Shown: positions 1-9,192 of the stretch, one piece after another | Layout of the letters: the number at the start of each line of letters is the position of its first letter | How positions within the stretch are numbered: position 1 is the first letter of the stretch | From: Lutibacter sp. Hel_I_33_5 | GTDB lineage: Bacteria > Bacteroidota > Bacteroidia > Flavobacteriales > Flavobacteriaceae | DNA length: 64,000 bases | NCBI RefSeq assembly: GCF_007827455.1 | Contig: NZ_VISM01000001.1 | Coordinates: 2,581,501 to 2,645,500 of the forward strand | Direction of reading: 5' to 3' | Program-made: the position numbers and the translations under genes | Notes under the pieces: generated by a model | The model's input: only the letters and a program-made list of their open reading frames with translations | Told to the model about the DNA's origin: nothing | The model's database searches: none

Positions 1-7
1 TTAAAAA

Positions 8-1408
8 ATGGCAAATACATTATTTGACAAAGTATGGGATTCGCACGTTGTTCGTCAAGTTAAAGATGGACCAGATGTGTTTTTTATCGATCGTCATTTC
101 ATTCATGAAGTTACAAGTCCAGTTGCATTTTTAGGATTAGAAAGTAGAGGAAACTCTGTGGTTTATCCAGAAAAAACATTTGCAACTGCAGATCATAACA
201 CACCAACCATAAACCAACATTTACCAGTAGAAGATGCATTATCTGCAAATCAGTTAAATGCATTAGAATCGAATGCTAAAAAGCATGGAATTTCTCACTG
301 GGGATTGGGTGATAAAAACAACGGAATTGTTCACGTTGTTGGACCTGAAAACGGAATTACTTTACCGGGTGCAACGATTGTTTGTGGAGATTCGCATACA
401 TCTACTCATGGAGCTTTTGGTGCTATTGCCTTTGGTATTGGTACATCAGAAGTAGAAATGGTATTGTCTACACAATGTATCATGCAGCCAAAACCTAAAG
501 CCATGCGTATCAACGTAAATGGAAAGTTAGGTTTGGGTGTAACTCCAAAAGATGTTGCTTTATATATTATTGCAAAACAAACAACTTCTGGAGCTACAGG
601 ATATTTTGTAGAATATGCAGGTGATGTTTTTGAAGATATGACCATGGAAGGAAGAATGACTGTGTGTAATTTATCTATTGAGATGGGTGCACGTGGTGGA
701 ATGATTGCTCCAGATGAAAAAACGTTTGATTATATAAAAGGACGTTCTCAAACTCCGAAAGGAGCAGATTGGGATAGCGCCATGGAATATTGGAAAACCT
801 TAAAATCAGATGATAACGCCGAGTTTGATATTGAATTCAATTATGAAGCATCTGATATTGAGCCAATGATTACATATGGAACAAACCCAGGAATGGGAAT
901 GGGTGTAACGAAGAATATCCCTAAATCTGGAGATGTAGAAGGCGGTGCAGCAACGTATAAGAAATCGTTAGGATATATGTCTTTCAATGAAGGAGATTCT
1001 ATGATTGGTAAAGAAATTGATTTTGTGTTTTTAGGTTCTTGTACAAACGGACGTATAGAAGATTTTAGAGCATTTTGTTCTATTGTTGAAGGAAGAAAAA
1101 AGGCAGATAATGTTACAGCTTGGTTAGTACCAGGATCACATAAAGTAGTAGATCAAATTAAAGCAGAAGGATTAGATAAAATAATTGATGATGCAGGTTT
1201 TGTATTAAGAGAACCAGGATGTTCGGCTTGTTTGGCAATGAATGATGATAAAATTCCAGCAGGAAAATTATCAGTTTCAACATCAAACAGAAACTTTGAA
1301 GGACGTCAAGGACCAGGATCAAGAACATTATTAGCTTCTCCTTTAGTGGCTGCAGCATCTGCGGTTGAAGGTGTAGTTACAGATCCAAGAACATTATTAA
1401 CAGCATAA
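8..1408 (+). CDS. leuC: 3-isopropylmalate dehydratase large subunit
   Basis: The 466-residue product matches the aconitase-family LeuC subunit in length and motifs. With LeuD it isomerises 2-isopropylmalate to 3-isopropylmalate in cytosolic leucine synthesis. The three cysteines expected to hold the [4Fe-4S] cluster are visible: Cys345 (in GSCTNGR) and Cys405/Cys408 (in [10 protein letters not shown]). The [12 protein letters not shown] motif lies near residue 130. ATG at 8 is the natural start because it gives the family N-terminus [14 protein letters not shown]. It heads the part of a leu operon visible here; its promoter lies outside the window. leuD follows after 89 bases. Identification is secure. 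Confidence 0.97.
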   Translation: MANTLFDKVWDSHVVRQVKDGPDVFFIDRHFIHEVTSPVAFLGLESRGNSVVYPEKTFATADHNTPTINQHLPVEDALSANQLNALESNAKKHGISHWGLGDKNNGIVHVVGPENGITLPGATIVCGDSHTSTHGAFGAIAFGIGTSEVEMVLSTQCIMQPKPKAMRINVNGKLGLGVTPKDVALYIIAKQTTSGATGYFVEYAGDVFEDMTMEGRMTVCNLSIEMGARGGMIAPDEKTFDYIKGRSQTPKGADWDSAMEYWKTLKSDDNAEFDIEFNYEASDIEPMITYGTNPGMGMGVTKNIPKSGDVEGGAATYKKSLGYMSFNEGDSMIGKEIDFVFLGSCTNGRIEDFRAFCSIVEGRKKADNVTAWLVPGSHKVVDQIKAEGLDKIIDDAGFVLREPGCSACLAMNDDKIPAGKLSVSTSNRNFEGRQGPGSRTLLASPLVAAASAVEGVVTDPRTLLTA

Positions 1409-1497
1409 TAGCTATTCGCTTTTGGTAAATAGCCATTAGCTAAAAAATTATAAATTATTGCCAACAGCTATAAGCTAAAGGCTAAAAGCATAAAAAT
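1409..1497. repeat. AGCTA/TAGCC-rich imperfect repeat between leuC and leuD
   Basis: This 89-base spacer is built from imperfect copies and inverted copies of short words such as TAGCTA, TAGCCATTAGC, GCTATAAGCTAAAGG and GCTAAAAGC. It can fold on itself, but no T-run terminator is present, so transcription probably continues into leuD. No gene is visible. It may be a degraded simple repeat; function unknown. Confidence 0.4.
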
Positions 1498-2097
1498 ATG
1501 GCTTACGATAAATTTAATGTATTAACAAGTACAGCATATCCGTTACCAACAGAAAACGTAGATACAGATCAAATTATCCCTGCTCGTTTCTTAAAAGCAA
1601 CAGAGCGTAAAGATTTTGATATTAATTTTTTTCGTGATTGGAGATATAATTCAGACGGAACACCAAAAGCAGAGTTTCCTTTAAACAAAGAAATTTATGC
1701 AGGTTCAAAAATATTAGTAGGAGGTAGAAACTTCGGTTCTGGTTCTTCTAGAGAGCATGCAGCTTGGTCTGTGTACGATTTTGGATTACGTTGTGTAATT
1801 TCATCAGCATTTGCAGATATTTTTAAAAATAACTGTTTAAACGTTGGAGTTTTACCAGTTCAAGTTTCTGCGGAATTTGCAGATACGTTGTTTACAGCTA
1901 TTATGGCAGATCCAAAAACAGAAATCAACGTTGATTTACCAAATCAAACAGTAACTTTAGTAGCTACTGGAGAATCTGAATCTTTTAACATAAATGCTTA
2001 TAAAAAAGACAATATGTTAAATGGTTTTGATGATATTGATTATTTAAAAAATATCGAAAACGAGATTTCAGCATTTGCAGAAACAAGACCTTTCTAA
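1498..2097 (+). CDS. leuD: 3-isopropylmalate dehydratase small subunit
   Basis: The 199-residue product has the length of LeuD, the swivelling subunit that completes the 3-isopropylmalate dehydratase active site with LeuC. The family motif GGRNFGSGSSREHAAW lies around residues 75-90, and the N-terminus carries TENVDTDQIIPARF. It sits between leuC and the condensing enzyme on the same strand, 24 bases from the ATG of the next gene, consistent with one operon. Identification is secure. Confidence 0.97.
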   Translation: MAYDKFNVLTSTAYPLPTENVDTDQIIPARFLKATERKDFDINFFRDWRYNSDGTPKAEFPLNKEIYAGSKILVGGRNFGSGSSREHAAWSVYDFGLRCVISSAFADIFKNNCLNVGVLPVQVSAEFADTLFTAIMADPKTEINVDLPNQTVTLVATGESESFNINAYKKDNMLNGFDDIDYLKNIENEISAFAETRPF

Positions 2098-2121
2098 GTA
2101 TACTTTTTAATTAAGTTGATT

Positions 2122-3642
2122 ATGGCAAGAAGGATAGAAATAATGGATACGACTCTGCGAGACGGTGAACAAATGTCTGGCGTGTCTTTTTCTGTTTCAG
2201 AAAAATTAACCATTGCAAAACTATTATTAGAAGAATTAAAAGTAGATCGAATAGAAATTGCCTCTGCGCGTGTTTCTAAAGGAGAATTAGAAGCTGTAAA
2301 AAGCATTACTTCTTGGGCAACAGAAAATAATTTTATTGATAAAATTGAAGTGTTAACTTTTGTTGATGGTGGAAAATCTATCGATTGGATGATTGAATCT
2401 GGCGCAAAAGTTCAGAATTTATTAACCAAAGGTTCTTTAAATCATCTTACACATCAACTTAAAAAAACACCAGAGCAACATTTTTCTGGTATAAAAGATA
2501 CAATTGAATTAGCGTCTAAAAACGGAATAAAAACAAATGTTTATTTAGAAGATTGGTCTAACGGAATGCGTAATTCGAAAGAATACGTTTTTCAATTTTT
2601 AGATTTCTTATCGACTCAAAATGTAGAACGTTTTTTATTACCCGATACCTTAGGAGTTTTAACTCCCGAAGAAACTTTCGAATTTGTAAAAGAAGTTAGA
2701 GCGAAATATCCAAATGCTCATATCGATTTTCATGGTCATAACGATTATGATTTAGGGGTTGCAAACGTGATGGAAGCTGTAAAAGCTGGTACAAATGGAT
2801 TGCATTTAACCATAAATGGAATGGGTGAACGTGCAGGAAATGCACCATTAGCGAGTGCAATTGCTGTGGTAAATGATTTTTTATCTGATGAAGCTACTAT
2901 TACTGTAAATGAAAAAGCGTTGCATAAAGTTAGTAAACTTGTAGAAACTTTTTCAGGCTTTAGAATCCCAGTGAATAAACCAGTGGTAGGCGCAAATGTA
3001 TTTACGCAAACTGCAGGAATTCACGCAGACGGAGATAATAAGCATAATTTATATTTTAATGATTTAATGCCAGAGCGATTTGGTAGAAAACGTAGATATG
3101 CATTAGGAAAAACTTCAGGTAAAGCTAATATCCAGAAGAACTTACAAGATTTAGGAATCAGTTTAAATGATGAAGATCTTAAAAAAGTTACTCAAAGAAT
3201 TATAGAACTAGGAGATAAAAAAGAAGTCGTTTCTCAAGAAGATTTACCGTATATAATTTCTGATGTTCTAGATAGCAATACTATTGAAAAAAGTGTTGTT
3301 GTAGAAAATTATGTCTTAGGGCATGCAAAAGGAATGAAACCATCAACCACATTACAATTAAAGGTTGAAGGAGTTTTATATGAAGCGCATGCACAAGGTG
3401 ATGGACAGTTTGATGCATTTATGAATGCTTTGAGAAAATTATATAAAACACATAACAAAAAAGAGTTGCCAAGTTTAATAGATTACGCAGTTAGAATTCC
3501 ACCAGGAAGTAATTCTGATGCTTTATGTGAGACAATTATTACTTGGAAAGAAGATAAACACGAATTTAAAACACGTGGCTTAGATTCAGATCAAACAGTA
3601 TCTGCAATTAAAGCTACAGAGAAGATGCTCAATATTATTTAA
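2122..3642 (+). CDS. leuA: 2-isopropylmalate/(R)-citramalate synthase family enzyme
   Basis: A 506-residue acyl-CoA condensing enzyme of the LeuA/citramalate synthase family. The HMGL-like TIM barrel begins with DTTLRDGEQ (residues 9-17) and contains the divalent-metal HxH site in DFHGHNDYDLG. A C-terminal LeuA allosteric domain follows. ATG at 2122 is preferred over an in-frame TTG at 2116, because MARRIEIMDTTLRDGEQ is the expected N-terminus. Position between leuD and leuB supports a role in leucine synthesis, but some Bacteroidetes carry two paralogues and this longer form could instead be a citramalate synthase for isoleucine. Substrate cannot be decided from the sequence. Confidence 0.85.
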   Translation: MARRIEIMDTTLRDGEQMSGVSFSVSEKLTIAKLLLEELKVDRIEIASARVSKGELEAVKSITSWATENNFIDKIEVLTFVDGGKSIDWMIESGAKVQNLLTKGSLNHLTHQLKKTPEQHFSGIKDTIELASKNGIKTNVYLEDWSNGMRNSKEYVFQFLDFLSTQNVERFLLPDTLGVLTPEETFEFVKEVRAKYPNAHIDFHGHNDYDLGVANVMEAVKAGTNGLHLTINGMGERAGNAPLASAIAVVNDFLSDEATITVNEKALHKVSKLVETFSGFRIPVNKPVVGANVFTQTAGIHADGDNKHNLYFNDLMPERFGRKRRYALGKTSGKANIQKNLQDLGISLNDEDLKKVTQRIIELGDKKEVVSQEDLPYIISDVLDSNTIEKSVVVENYVLGHAKGMKPSTTLQLKVEGVLYEAHAQGDGQFDAFMNALRKLYKTHNKKELPSLIDYAVRIPPGSNSDALCETIITWKEDKHEFKTRGLDSDQTVSAIKATEKMLNII

Positions 3643-3689
3643 AAATTAAACATTAAAAGATTTAATTATTTAATCATTCAATAAAAATT

Positions 3690-4745
3690 ATGAAATTAAA
3701 CATTGCACTTTTAGCAGGTGATGGTATTGGTCCAGAAGTAATAGATCAAGCCGTAAAAGTATCTAATGCAATTGCAGAAAAATATAATCATGAAATTACT
3801 TGGACTCCAGCCTTAACAGGTGCTGCAGCAATTGATGCGGTTGGAGAACCGTATCCAGATGAAACACATGAAATTTGTGTAGCTTCAGATGCAGTATTAT
3901 TTGGTGCAATTGGTCATCCAAGATTTGATAATGATCCTTCAGCAACCGTTCGTCCAGAACAAGGATTATTAAAAATGCGTAAGAAATTAGGCTTATTTGC
4001 AAATGTAAGACCAACGTTTACATTTCCATCATTATTAGATAAATCACCTTTAAAAAGAGAACGTATTGAAGGAACTGACTTAGTTTTTTTACGTGAATTA
4101 ACGGGGGGAATTTACTTTGGTGAAAAGGGTAGAAGAGATGGTAGAGAAACAGCTTTTGATAATTGTGTGTATACTAGAGCTGAGGTACAACGTTTAGCTA
4201 AAAAAGGTTTTGAATTAGCAATGACACGTTCTAAGAAATTGTGTTGTGTTGATAAAGCGAATGTTTTAGAAACGTCAAGATTATGGAGAGAAACTGTGCA
4301 AGCAATGGAAAAAGACTATCCAGAAGTTGAAGTTTCTTATGAATTTGTAGATGCAGTTGCAATGCGTTTGGTACAATGGCCAAATAGTTATGATGTGTTA
4401 ATTACAGAAAATTTATTCGGAGATATTTTAACGGATGAAGCGTCAGTAATTTCTGGTTCTATGGGATTAATGCCTTCTGCTTCTGTTGGAACAGAGAATG
4501 CGTTGTTTGAACCAATTCATGGCTCATATCCACAAGCAACAGGATTAAATATTGCAAATCCTATGGCAACTATTTTATCAGCAGCTATGATGTTTGAAAA
4601 TTTTGGTTTACAGGAAGAAGGTAAAGCAATTAGAAATGCTGTAAATAAGGCATTAGATGCTGGTTTTGTAACAGAAGATTTAGCAGACGGAGGAAAATCT
4701 TATGGAACTTCTGAAGTTGGAGATTGGTTAGCTTCCAATATTTAA
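3690..4745 (+). CDS. leuB: 3-isopropylmalate dehydrogenase
   Basis: The 351-residue product is the NAD-dependent beta-decarboxylating dehydrogenase that forms 2-oxoisocaproate in leucine synthesis. Visible family motifs include LLAGDGIGPEV at the N-terminus, RELTGGIYFGEKGR, DKANVLETSRLWRE, ITENLFGDILTDEAS (metal-binding aspartates) and FEPIHGSYPQATGLNIANP near the nucleotide site. It is the last gene of the leu operon in the window. A strong stem followed by a T-run begins 22 bases after the stop. Identification is secure. Confidence 0.97.
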   Translation: MKLNIALLAGDGIGPEVIDQAVKVSNAIAEKYNHEITWTPALTGAAAIDAVGEPYPDETHEICVASDAVLFGAIGHPRFDNDPSATVRPEQGLLKMRKKLGLFANVRPTFTFPSLLDKSPLKRERIEGTDLVFLRELTGGIYFGEKGRRDGRETAFDNCVYTRAEVQRLAKKGFELAMTRSKKLCCVDKANVLETSRLWRETVQAMEKDYPEVEVSYEFVDAVAMRLVQWPNSYDVLITENLFGDILTDEASVISGSMGLMPSASVGTENALFEPIHGSYPQATGLNIANPMATILSAAMMFENFGLQEEGKAIRNAVNKALDAGFVTEDLADGGKSYGTSEVGDWLASNI

Positions 4746-4766
4746 AATAAAAAAAAACTTTATACT

Positions 4767-4817
4767 AAAAAGCATTCAACACTGAAACGAGTTCAGAATA
4801 AGTTGGATGCTTTTTTT
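4767..4817 (+). terminator. Intrinsic terminator of the leu operon, with a palindrome in its loop
   Basis: AAAAAGCATTCAAC (4767-4780) pairs with GTTGGATGCTTTTT (from 4802) with one G-T wobble and is followed by a T-run. The loop contains CTGAAACGAGTTCAG (4782-4796), a copy of a palindrome that recurs at 19440, 24734 and 34707. Confidence 0.85.
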
Positions 4818-4823
4818 CTTTTT

Positions 4824-4847
4824 GTCATTCTCGAGAAAACGGGAATC
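4824..4847. repeat. Dispersed palindrome, GTCATTC...GGGAATC type
   Basis: The segment reads GTCATTCTCGAGAAAACGGG then AATC. It is an imperfect hairpin related to the pair of copies at 11766-11833. It lies directly upstream of the PrsW-like gene. In-frame translation through it would add residues that are not part of that family, so it argues for the downstream ATG. Confidence 0.6.
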
Positions 4848-4875
4848 AGTAATTCGCTTTTTATATATTTACAAA

Positions 4876-5550
4876 ATGAACTTACTACTTCTTGCAGTTG
4901 CACCAGCTATGGTAATTATCTTATATGTTTATTATAAAGATAGGTTTGAAAAAGAACCCATAAAGTTTTTGTTGAGAAACTTTATTTTAGGAGCAACGGC
5001 AAGTATTTTAATCACTTTTGTTTTGAGTGCTGTTTTAGGAAACTTAATTCCAACTGCTGATGAAAAAAGTATTCTTCAGCAATTTGTTAAAGCTTTTATT
5101 GTGGTAGCATTAGTAGAAGAGTTTGCTAAGTTTGTAATTGTAAAATATGTTGCGCAAAACAATAAAGAATTTAACGAACCTTTTGATGGAATTGTTTATG
5201 CAGTGATGGTTTCTATGGGGTTTGCAACCTTAGAAAATATATTATATACGTTTCAATATGGAGCAGGAACGGGAATTGTTAGAGCGTTTACTGCTGTTCC
5301 AGCCCATGCAACTTTTGCGATATTAATGGGATATTTTATGGGGAAGGCAAAGTTTTCTCCAAACAAAACTCAACTCAATTTATTCGGATTGTTAGCGGCA
5401 ACACTGTTTCATGGTGCATATGATTTCTTCTTATTTATTGATTTTGTTCCTGGAACTTTTGTAGGCGCAATCTTATCTTTATTTGTTGGAATTTTCTTGT
5501 CTAAAAAAGCCATGAAAAGGCATCAGAATAGTTCTCAATTTAAAGCTTGA
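4876..5550 (+). CDS. PrsW-family intramembrane metalloprotease
   Basis: A 224-residue polytopic membrane protein with the PrsW-type motifs: EEFAKF (a glutamate pair plus lysine), the segment FDGIVYAVMVSMGFATLEN, HATFAILMGYFMG and LFHGAYDFFLF, which together supply the proposed metal-binding Glu/His residues. PrsW proteins cleave anti-sigma factors in Bacillus; the substrate here is unknown. The ATG at 4876 is chosen. An upstream in-frame ATG at 4807 lies inside the leu terminator and reads through a dispersed palindrome. The gene converges with the next minus-strand gene and overlaps its end by 11 bases. Confidence 0.82.
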   Translation: MNLLLLAVAPAMVIILYVYYKDRFEKEPIKFLLRNFILGATASILITFVLSAVLGNLIPTADEKSILQQFVKAFIVVALVEEFAKFVIVKYVAQNNKEFNEPFDGIVYAVMVSMGFATLENILYTFQYGAGTGIVRAFTAVPAHATFAILMGYFMGKAKFSPNKTQLNLFGLLAATLFHGAYDFFLFIDFVPGTFVGAILSLFVGIFLSKKAMKRHQNSSQFKA

Positions 5551-6687
5551 TTATTTTTTTATAAATATTGGTTTTTTCAAAACTGACTTTAATAAAGTAA
5601 ATCCCTTTTGGAAGATTTGAAGTATCTATATGATTGATGTTCTTGAGTTCGTTAATTTTTTTGCCTAAAGAATTATAAAGTACTATTGAATTAATATTAT
5701 TCTTAGTGTAAATTTTCAGAATATCGGTAACTGGATTTGGTGAGAATGTAACCGTACTTTTTATGTGATTTTTTGTTGAAAGTAGTGATGAAATTATTTC
5801 TTCAAATTGATATAGTTTTTGAGGGAAGTTAAAAGTATTGCCGTTTATAGCTGTGCTTAAAAACTCTCTAGAAATGTACATTTTACCAAAGTCATAACTG
5901 GTAATGGCTTCTATTTGGCTTCCTTGTCCTAATTCATTTTCTAGTGATATTTTTTCAAAAGATGAATAAAAAATATCATCTCCAGGTTTTCTATTTTGAT
6001 TTATTATAACTAAAAAAGGGATGGAATTAGCATCATAGCCACAAAGAAAAAAATTTCCTCCACCTAACCTAGGATATGTAGCCCCAGTAATTAACCCTTC
6101 GATGTTACCTGTGCTAATTTTCTTTGCAGAATAATTGCCTTTTGCTATAGGTAATTTATAGACATTCGTTTTAAGATCTTTCCAATTTTTTGTAAAAATT
6201 AATAAATCATTATGATAGACAACAATTGCTTCTGCATCAAAGTTATGATTGTTTGTATTGATTGTAAAATCAGTTTGGTCTTCATAAGAAAAAGAAATAA
6301 TTTCAGCATTTACCGAGGTAGAATTTTTATAAGCTTCTTTTTCAATTTTATATATAGTTAAATCTGTTCTGTTACCTTTATTATTACCAATATCACCCAC
6401 AAAAATATGTGTATCATTCTGAGTTATATCTTCCCAATCAATATTAGTTGCGTTAATAATTTTACAGTTCTAGTTATAAGCCCAGAAAGACTATCTATCT
6501 CATAAAGGTTAGCAGCATATCCACTATCATTATGAGTAATTATTTTGTCATTAAAAAAAAGTAAACCAGAAGTTTCTTTGACTTCTATTGGTAGGGTGAA
6601 TTTTTCTTTAAAATTATCAATGTTCCCCTGTCCAAAAATTGGACTAAGAAAAAAACAACATAATACATAGCAGATTTTTGTTTTCAT
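5540..6687 (-). pseudogene. Secreted protein with T9SS sorting domain, broken by a frameshift
   Basis: Two minus-strand reading frames, 6424-6687 and 5540-6400, join into one protein of about 382 residues if one A is added to a short A-run (a T-run at 6460-6463 on the plus strand). The restored junction reads VKIINATNIDWEDITQND and runs on into FVGDIGNNKGNRTDL. The N-terminus is a signal peptide ending near IFGQG. The C-terminal 70 residues form a type IX secretion sorting domain (FSPNPVTDILKIY to LPKGIYFIKV). The middle resembles beta-propeller-type secreted proteins of this phylum, function unknown. The break could be a real mutation, slippage-controlled expression or an assembly error. Confidence 0.75.
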
Positions 6688-6690
6688 AAT

Positions 6691-8337
6691 TTATTTTTTT
6701 AAAACTTCATCAATTATTTTCCCGGTGCTTCCATTTGGTGTTTCAATATGTAATAAATTGGAAAGTGTAGGAGTAATATCAATAATTTCATACTTCTTTT
6801 TAGAAGACCCTTTTTTAATTCCATTTCCGTAAAAAATTATAGGAACATGGGTATCGTAAGAAAATCCAGAACCATGAGTAGTTCCACCTTTTTTATAATA
6901 ACTACTTATAGTTGATGGATTTGGAACTAATAATACATCTCCAGAAAATTTTTGATTGTAACCGTTTTGTATTGAGTTTAAGATTCCTGTCGTAAAATTT
7001 GTATTCTGTAGTGTTTTCGCAGAAATAGCTTTATAGATGGTTTTGTAATTAATTGTTTCTTCAACAAGTTTGTTAATAATTTCCTCTTTTTGTAACCCTA
7101 AAGATTCAATTTTCTCTTTATTTAAAAATAGTTGAAAATTAGAAATGTTCTCAACCAGTTCATCGTTTCTAAAGTATTTTTTGGTGATTGAATTCACAAA
7201 CGTTTTAAAGTCTTTAGCATCAAAATATGGCGCTGGTATTTTTAACGATTGCAAGTATGATGGGGCTCTTGCAGCTCCATGATCAGAAGTCAGAAATATA
7301 GTATAATTCTCTTTGCCAACCTGAGTGTCTAAAAAAGAAAATAAATCGGCTAAATCTTTATCTAAACGCAAATATGTATCTTCAGTTTCTACAGCATCAA
7401 CACCAAAACGATGTCCAACATAATCGGTACTAGAAAAGCTGATTGATAAAAAATCTGTTGCTTTATTTTTGCCTAAATTCTCGCCCAAAATTGCAGCTTT
7501 TGCAAAATCTAATGTTAATGTATTTCCAAAAGGAGTTTCTTTTATAATTCCAATTCCATCATTCTCTTTCATTAAACTAGGTAAATCGTGAGGGAAAGTT
7601 GGTGTTTCTTCTCCTTTAAATTTTTCTTCAAAAGTATTGTTATCGCTAATGCTATTCGTGTAGGTTTTAATATCGTATAAGGTATTCCAAGGCTGGGAAA
7701 CATATTTTTTTGCGTTGTTTTGATTATTGAATTCTTTAACCCAATTTGGTAAATCATTCATGTAAAATGAGCTTGAAATAAATCGTCCGTTTTCGCCATT
7801 ATCAAACCAATACGCAGCATTTCCTGTATGACCAACAGGTAAAATTGCAGACCTATCTTTTATGGCAATTCCAATTGTTTTTCCGTTATTATTTTGAGCT
7901 AATTTTAATTGATCTGTTAGAGTGGTAGTAAACAATCTATAAGGAGATTTTTTTCCTTTATTTGTTTCAGTACCCACAGAATTATATGTCTTATCATCTA
8001 CACAGTAGATAGATTTTTTTAAAAATTTATCATACCACCAATTCCCGATAATTCCATGATTGTTTGGTGTTGTTCCCGTATAGATTGATGCATGTCCAAC
8101 TGCAGTATACGTAGGAACATAGTTATAATGAGCATTTTCTAACGAAAAGCCATTCTGTATAATTCTTTTAAATCCACCTTCTCCATATCTATCTTCAAAA
8201 CGAGTTAAGTAATCATAACGCATTTGATCTACAACAATTCCAATAACTAATTTGGGTGATTTCTGCTTGTTGTCTTTTTTCTGACAAGAAAAAATAAACA
8301 AAGAAATACAGATAAAAATAAAACTTAATTTTTTCAT
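6691..8337 (-). CDS. pafA: PafA-type alkaline phosphatase (lipoprotein)
   Basis: A 548-residue alkaline-phosphatase-superfamily enzyme, likely an extracytoplasmic phosphomonoesterase that releases phosphate. Residues 1-18 form a lipoprotein signal with Cys18 in FIFSC. Asp37 lies in VVDQM, the nucleophile is probably Thr78 in PTYTAVGH, Asn99 is in GIIGNW, and Lys160/Arg162 are in KDR. These match the active-site set described for Elizabethkingia PafA with an offset of one or two. Zinc ligands are seen in STDYVGH, TSDHGA and THGSG. It is 3 bases from the broken secreted-protein gene and may be cotranscribed with it. It diverges from the mlaE-like gene. Confidence 0.88.
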   Translation of the reverse strand: MKKLSFIFICISLFIFSCQKKDNKQKSPKLVIGIVVDQMRYDYLTRFEDRYGEGGFKRIIQNGFSLENAHYNYVPTYTAVGHASIYTGTTPNNHGIIGNWWYDKFLKKSIYCVDDKTYNSVGTETNKGKKSPYRLFTTTLTDQLKLAQNNNGKTIGIAIKDRSAILPVGHTGNAAYWFDNGENGRFISSSFYMNDLPNWVKEFNNQNNAKKYVSQPWNTLYDIKTYTNSISDNNTFEEKFKGEETPTFPHDLPSLMKENDGIGIIKETPFGNTLTLDFAKAAILGENLGKNKATDFLSISFSSTDYVGHRFGVDAVETEDTYLRLDKDLADLFSFLDTQVGKENYTIFLTSDHGAARAPSYLQSLKIPAPYFDAKDFKTFVNSITKKYFRNDELVENISNFQLFLNKEKIESLGLQKEEIINKLVEETINYKTIYKAISAKTLQNTNFTTGILNSIQNGYNQKFSGDVLLVPNPSTISSYYKKGGTTHGSGFSYDTHVPIIFYGNGIKKGSSKKKYEIIDITPTLSNLLHIETPNGSTGKIIDEVLKK

Positions 8338-8378
8338 TAAAAGGTGTTTTAATTTTGAATTTACTCAAAAGTAATAAT

Positions 8379-8399
8379 TTTTACCTTTGAAAGGTAAAA
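8379..8399. promoter_or_regulatory. Perfect 21-bp palindrome over a -7 box, upstream of mlaE/mlaF
   Basis: Ten-base arms TTTTACCTTT and AAAGGTAAAA flank a single G. The plus-strand reading contains TACCTTTG (8382-8389), which fits the Bacteroidetes -7 consensus TAnnTTTG. A TTTG at 8354-8357 lies 24 bases upstream, slightly long for a -33 element. The palindrome would cover the promoter, as expected for a repressor operator. It lies between pafA and the mlaE-like gene. Confidence 0.5.
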
Positions 8400-8450
8400 C
8401 TTTACCAACAGTTGATGATATTTTAATACTTTAGCATAAAATTAAATGGA

Positions 8451-9191
8451 ATGAATTACCTAGAACATATTGGTAAGTATTTTATGATGCTGCGTCAGGT
8501 TTTTAAAAGACCGCAACGTGGTAGAGTATTTTATGAAGCAGTAATGAGGGAGATTGATGAATTGGGTATAAAATCGTTAGGTATTATTATGTTCATTTCC
8601 TTCTTTATTGGAGGTGTAATTGCTCTGCAAACGGCTTTAAATATTGATAGCCCGTTTATTCCAAAATATTTGATAGGTTTTGCAACAAAAAGATCGATAA
8701 TTTTAGAGTTTGCGCCTACTTTTTGTTCTATTATTTTAGCAGGTAAAGTAGGTTCTTATATTACATCAAGTATTGGTGCTATGCGTGTTACAGAACAAAT
8801 TGATGCCTTAGAAGTGATGGGGATAAATTCCTTAAATCATTTAGTAATGCCAAAAATTATTGCGACTCTTTTTTTCTATCCTTTTTTAATAGTTTTGGCG
8901 ATGTTTCTAGGGATTCTAGGAGGATATTTAGCAGGTTTTACATCGGGTATCTTTTCTTTTGTAGATTATATTTATGGAGTACAATTACAGTTTGATCCTT
9001 TTTTAGTGAAATACGCATTAATTAAAACCTTAATTTTTGCTTTCTTAATTGCAACCGTTCCTTCTTATCATGGATATTATGTTAAAGGAGGTTCAATTGC
9101 AGTTGGTAAAGCAAGTACACAATCTGTGGTTTGGACCATTATTTTAATAGTGATTATGAATTATATTTTAACTCAATTATTACTAACATAA
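8451..9191 (+). CDS. mlaE: MlaE-family ABC transporter permease
   Basis: A 246-residue inner-membrane protein with the MlaE/YrbE permease pattern: a short amphipathic N-terminus and about five membrane segments. The motif GKVGSYITSSIGAMRVTEQI followed by DALEVMGI is the family signature facing the ATPase. It should form the permease dimer of a Mla-type phospholipid transporter between inner and outer membranes. The ATPase gene starts one base after this stop. The periplasmic MCE-domain subunit is not in the window. Confidence 0.9.
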   Translation: MNYLEHIGKYFMMLRQVFKRPQRGRVFYEAVMREIDELGIKSLGIIMFISFFIGGVIALQTALNIDSPFIPKYLIGFATKRSIILEFAPTFCSIILAGKVGSYITSSIGAMRVTEQIDALEVMGINSLNHLVMPKIIATLFFYPFLIVLAMFLGILGGYLAGFTSGIFSFVDYIYGVQLQFDPFLVKYALIKTLIFAFLIATVPSYHGYYVKGGSIAVGKASTQSVVWTIILIVIMNYILTQLLLT

Positions 9192-9192
9192 A

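Noticed and set aside
1158..1358. Minus-strand and alternative-frame ORFs inside leuC and other genes
   Set aside because: They overlap well-identified genes on the other strand, have no recognisable domains and follow from the low-GC codon use, so they are shadows.
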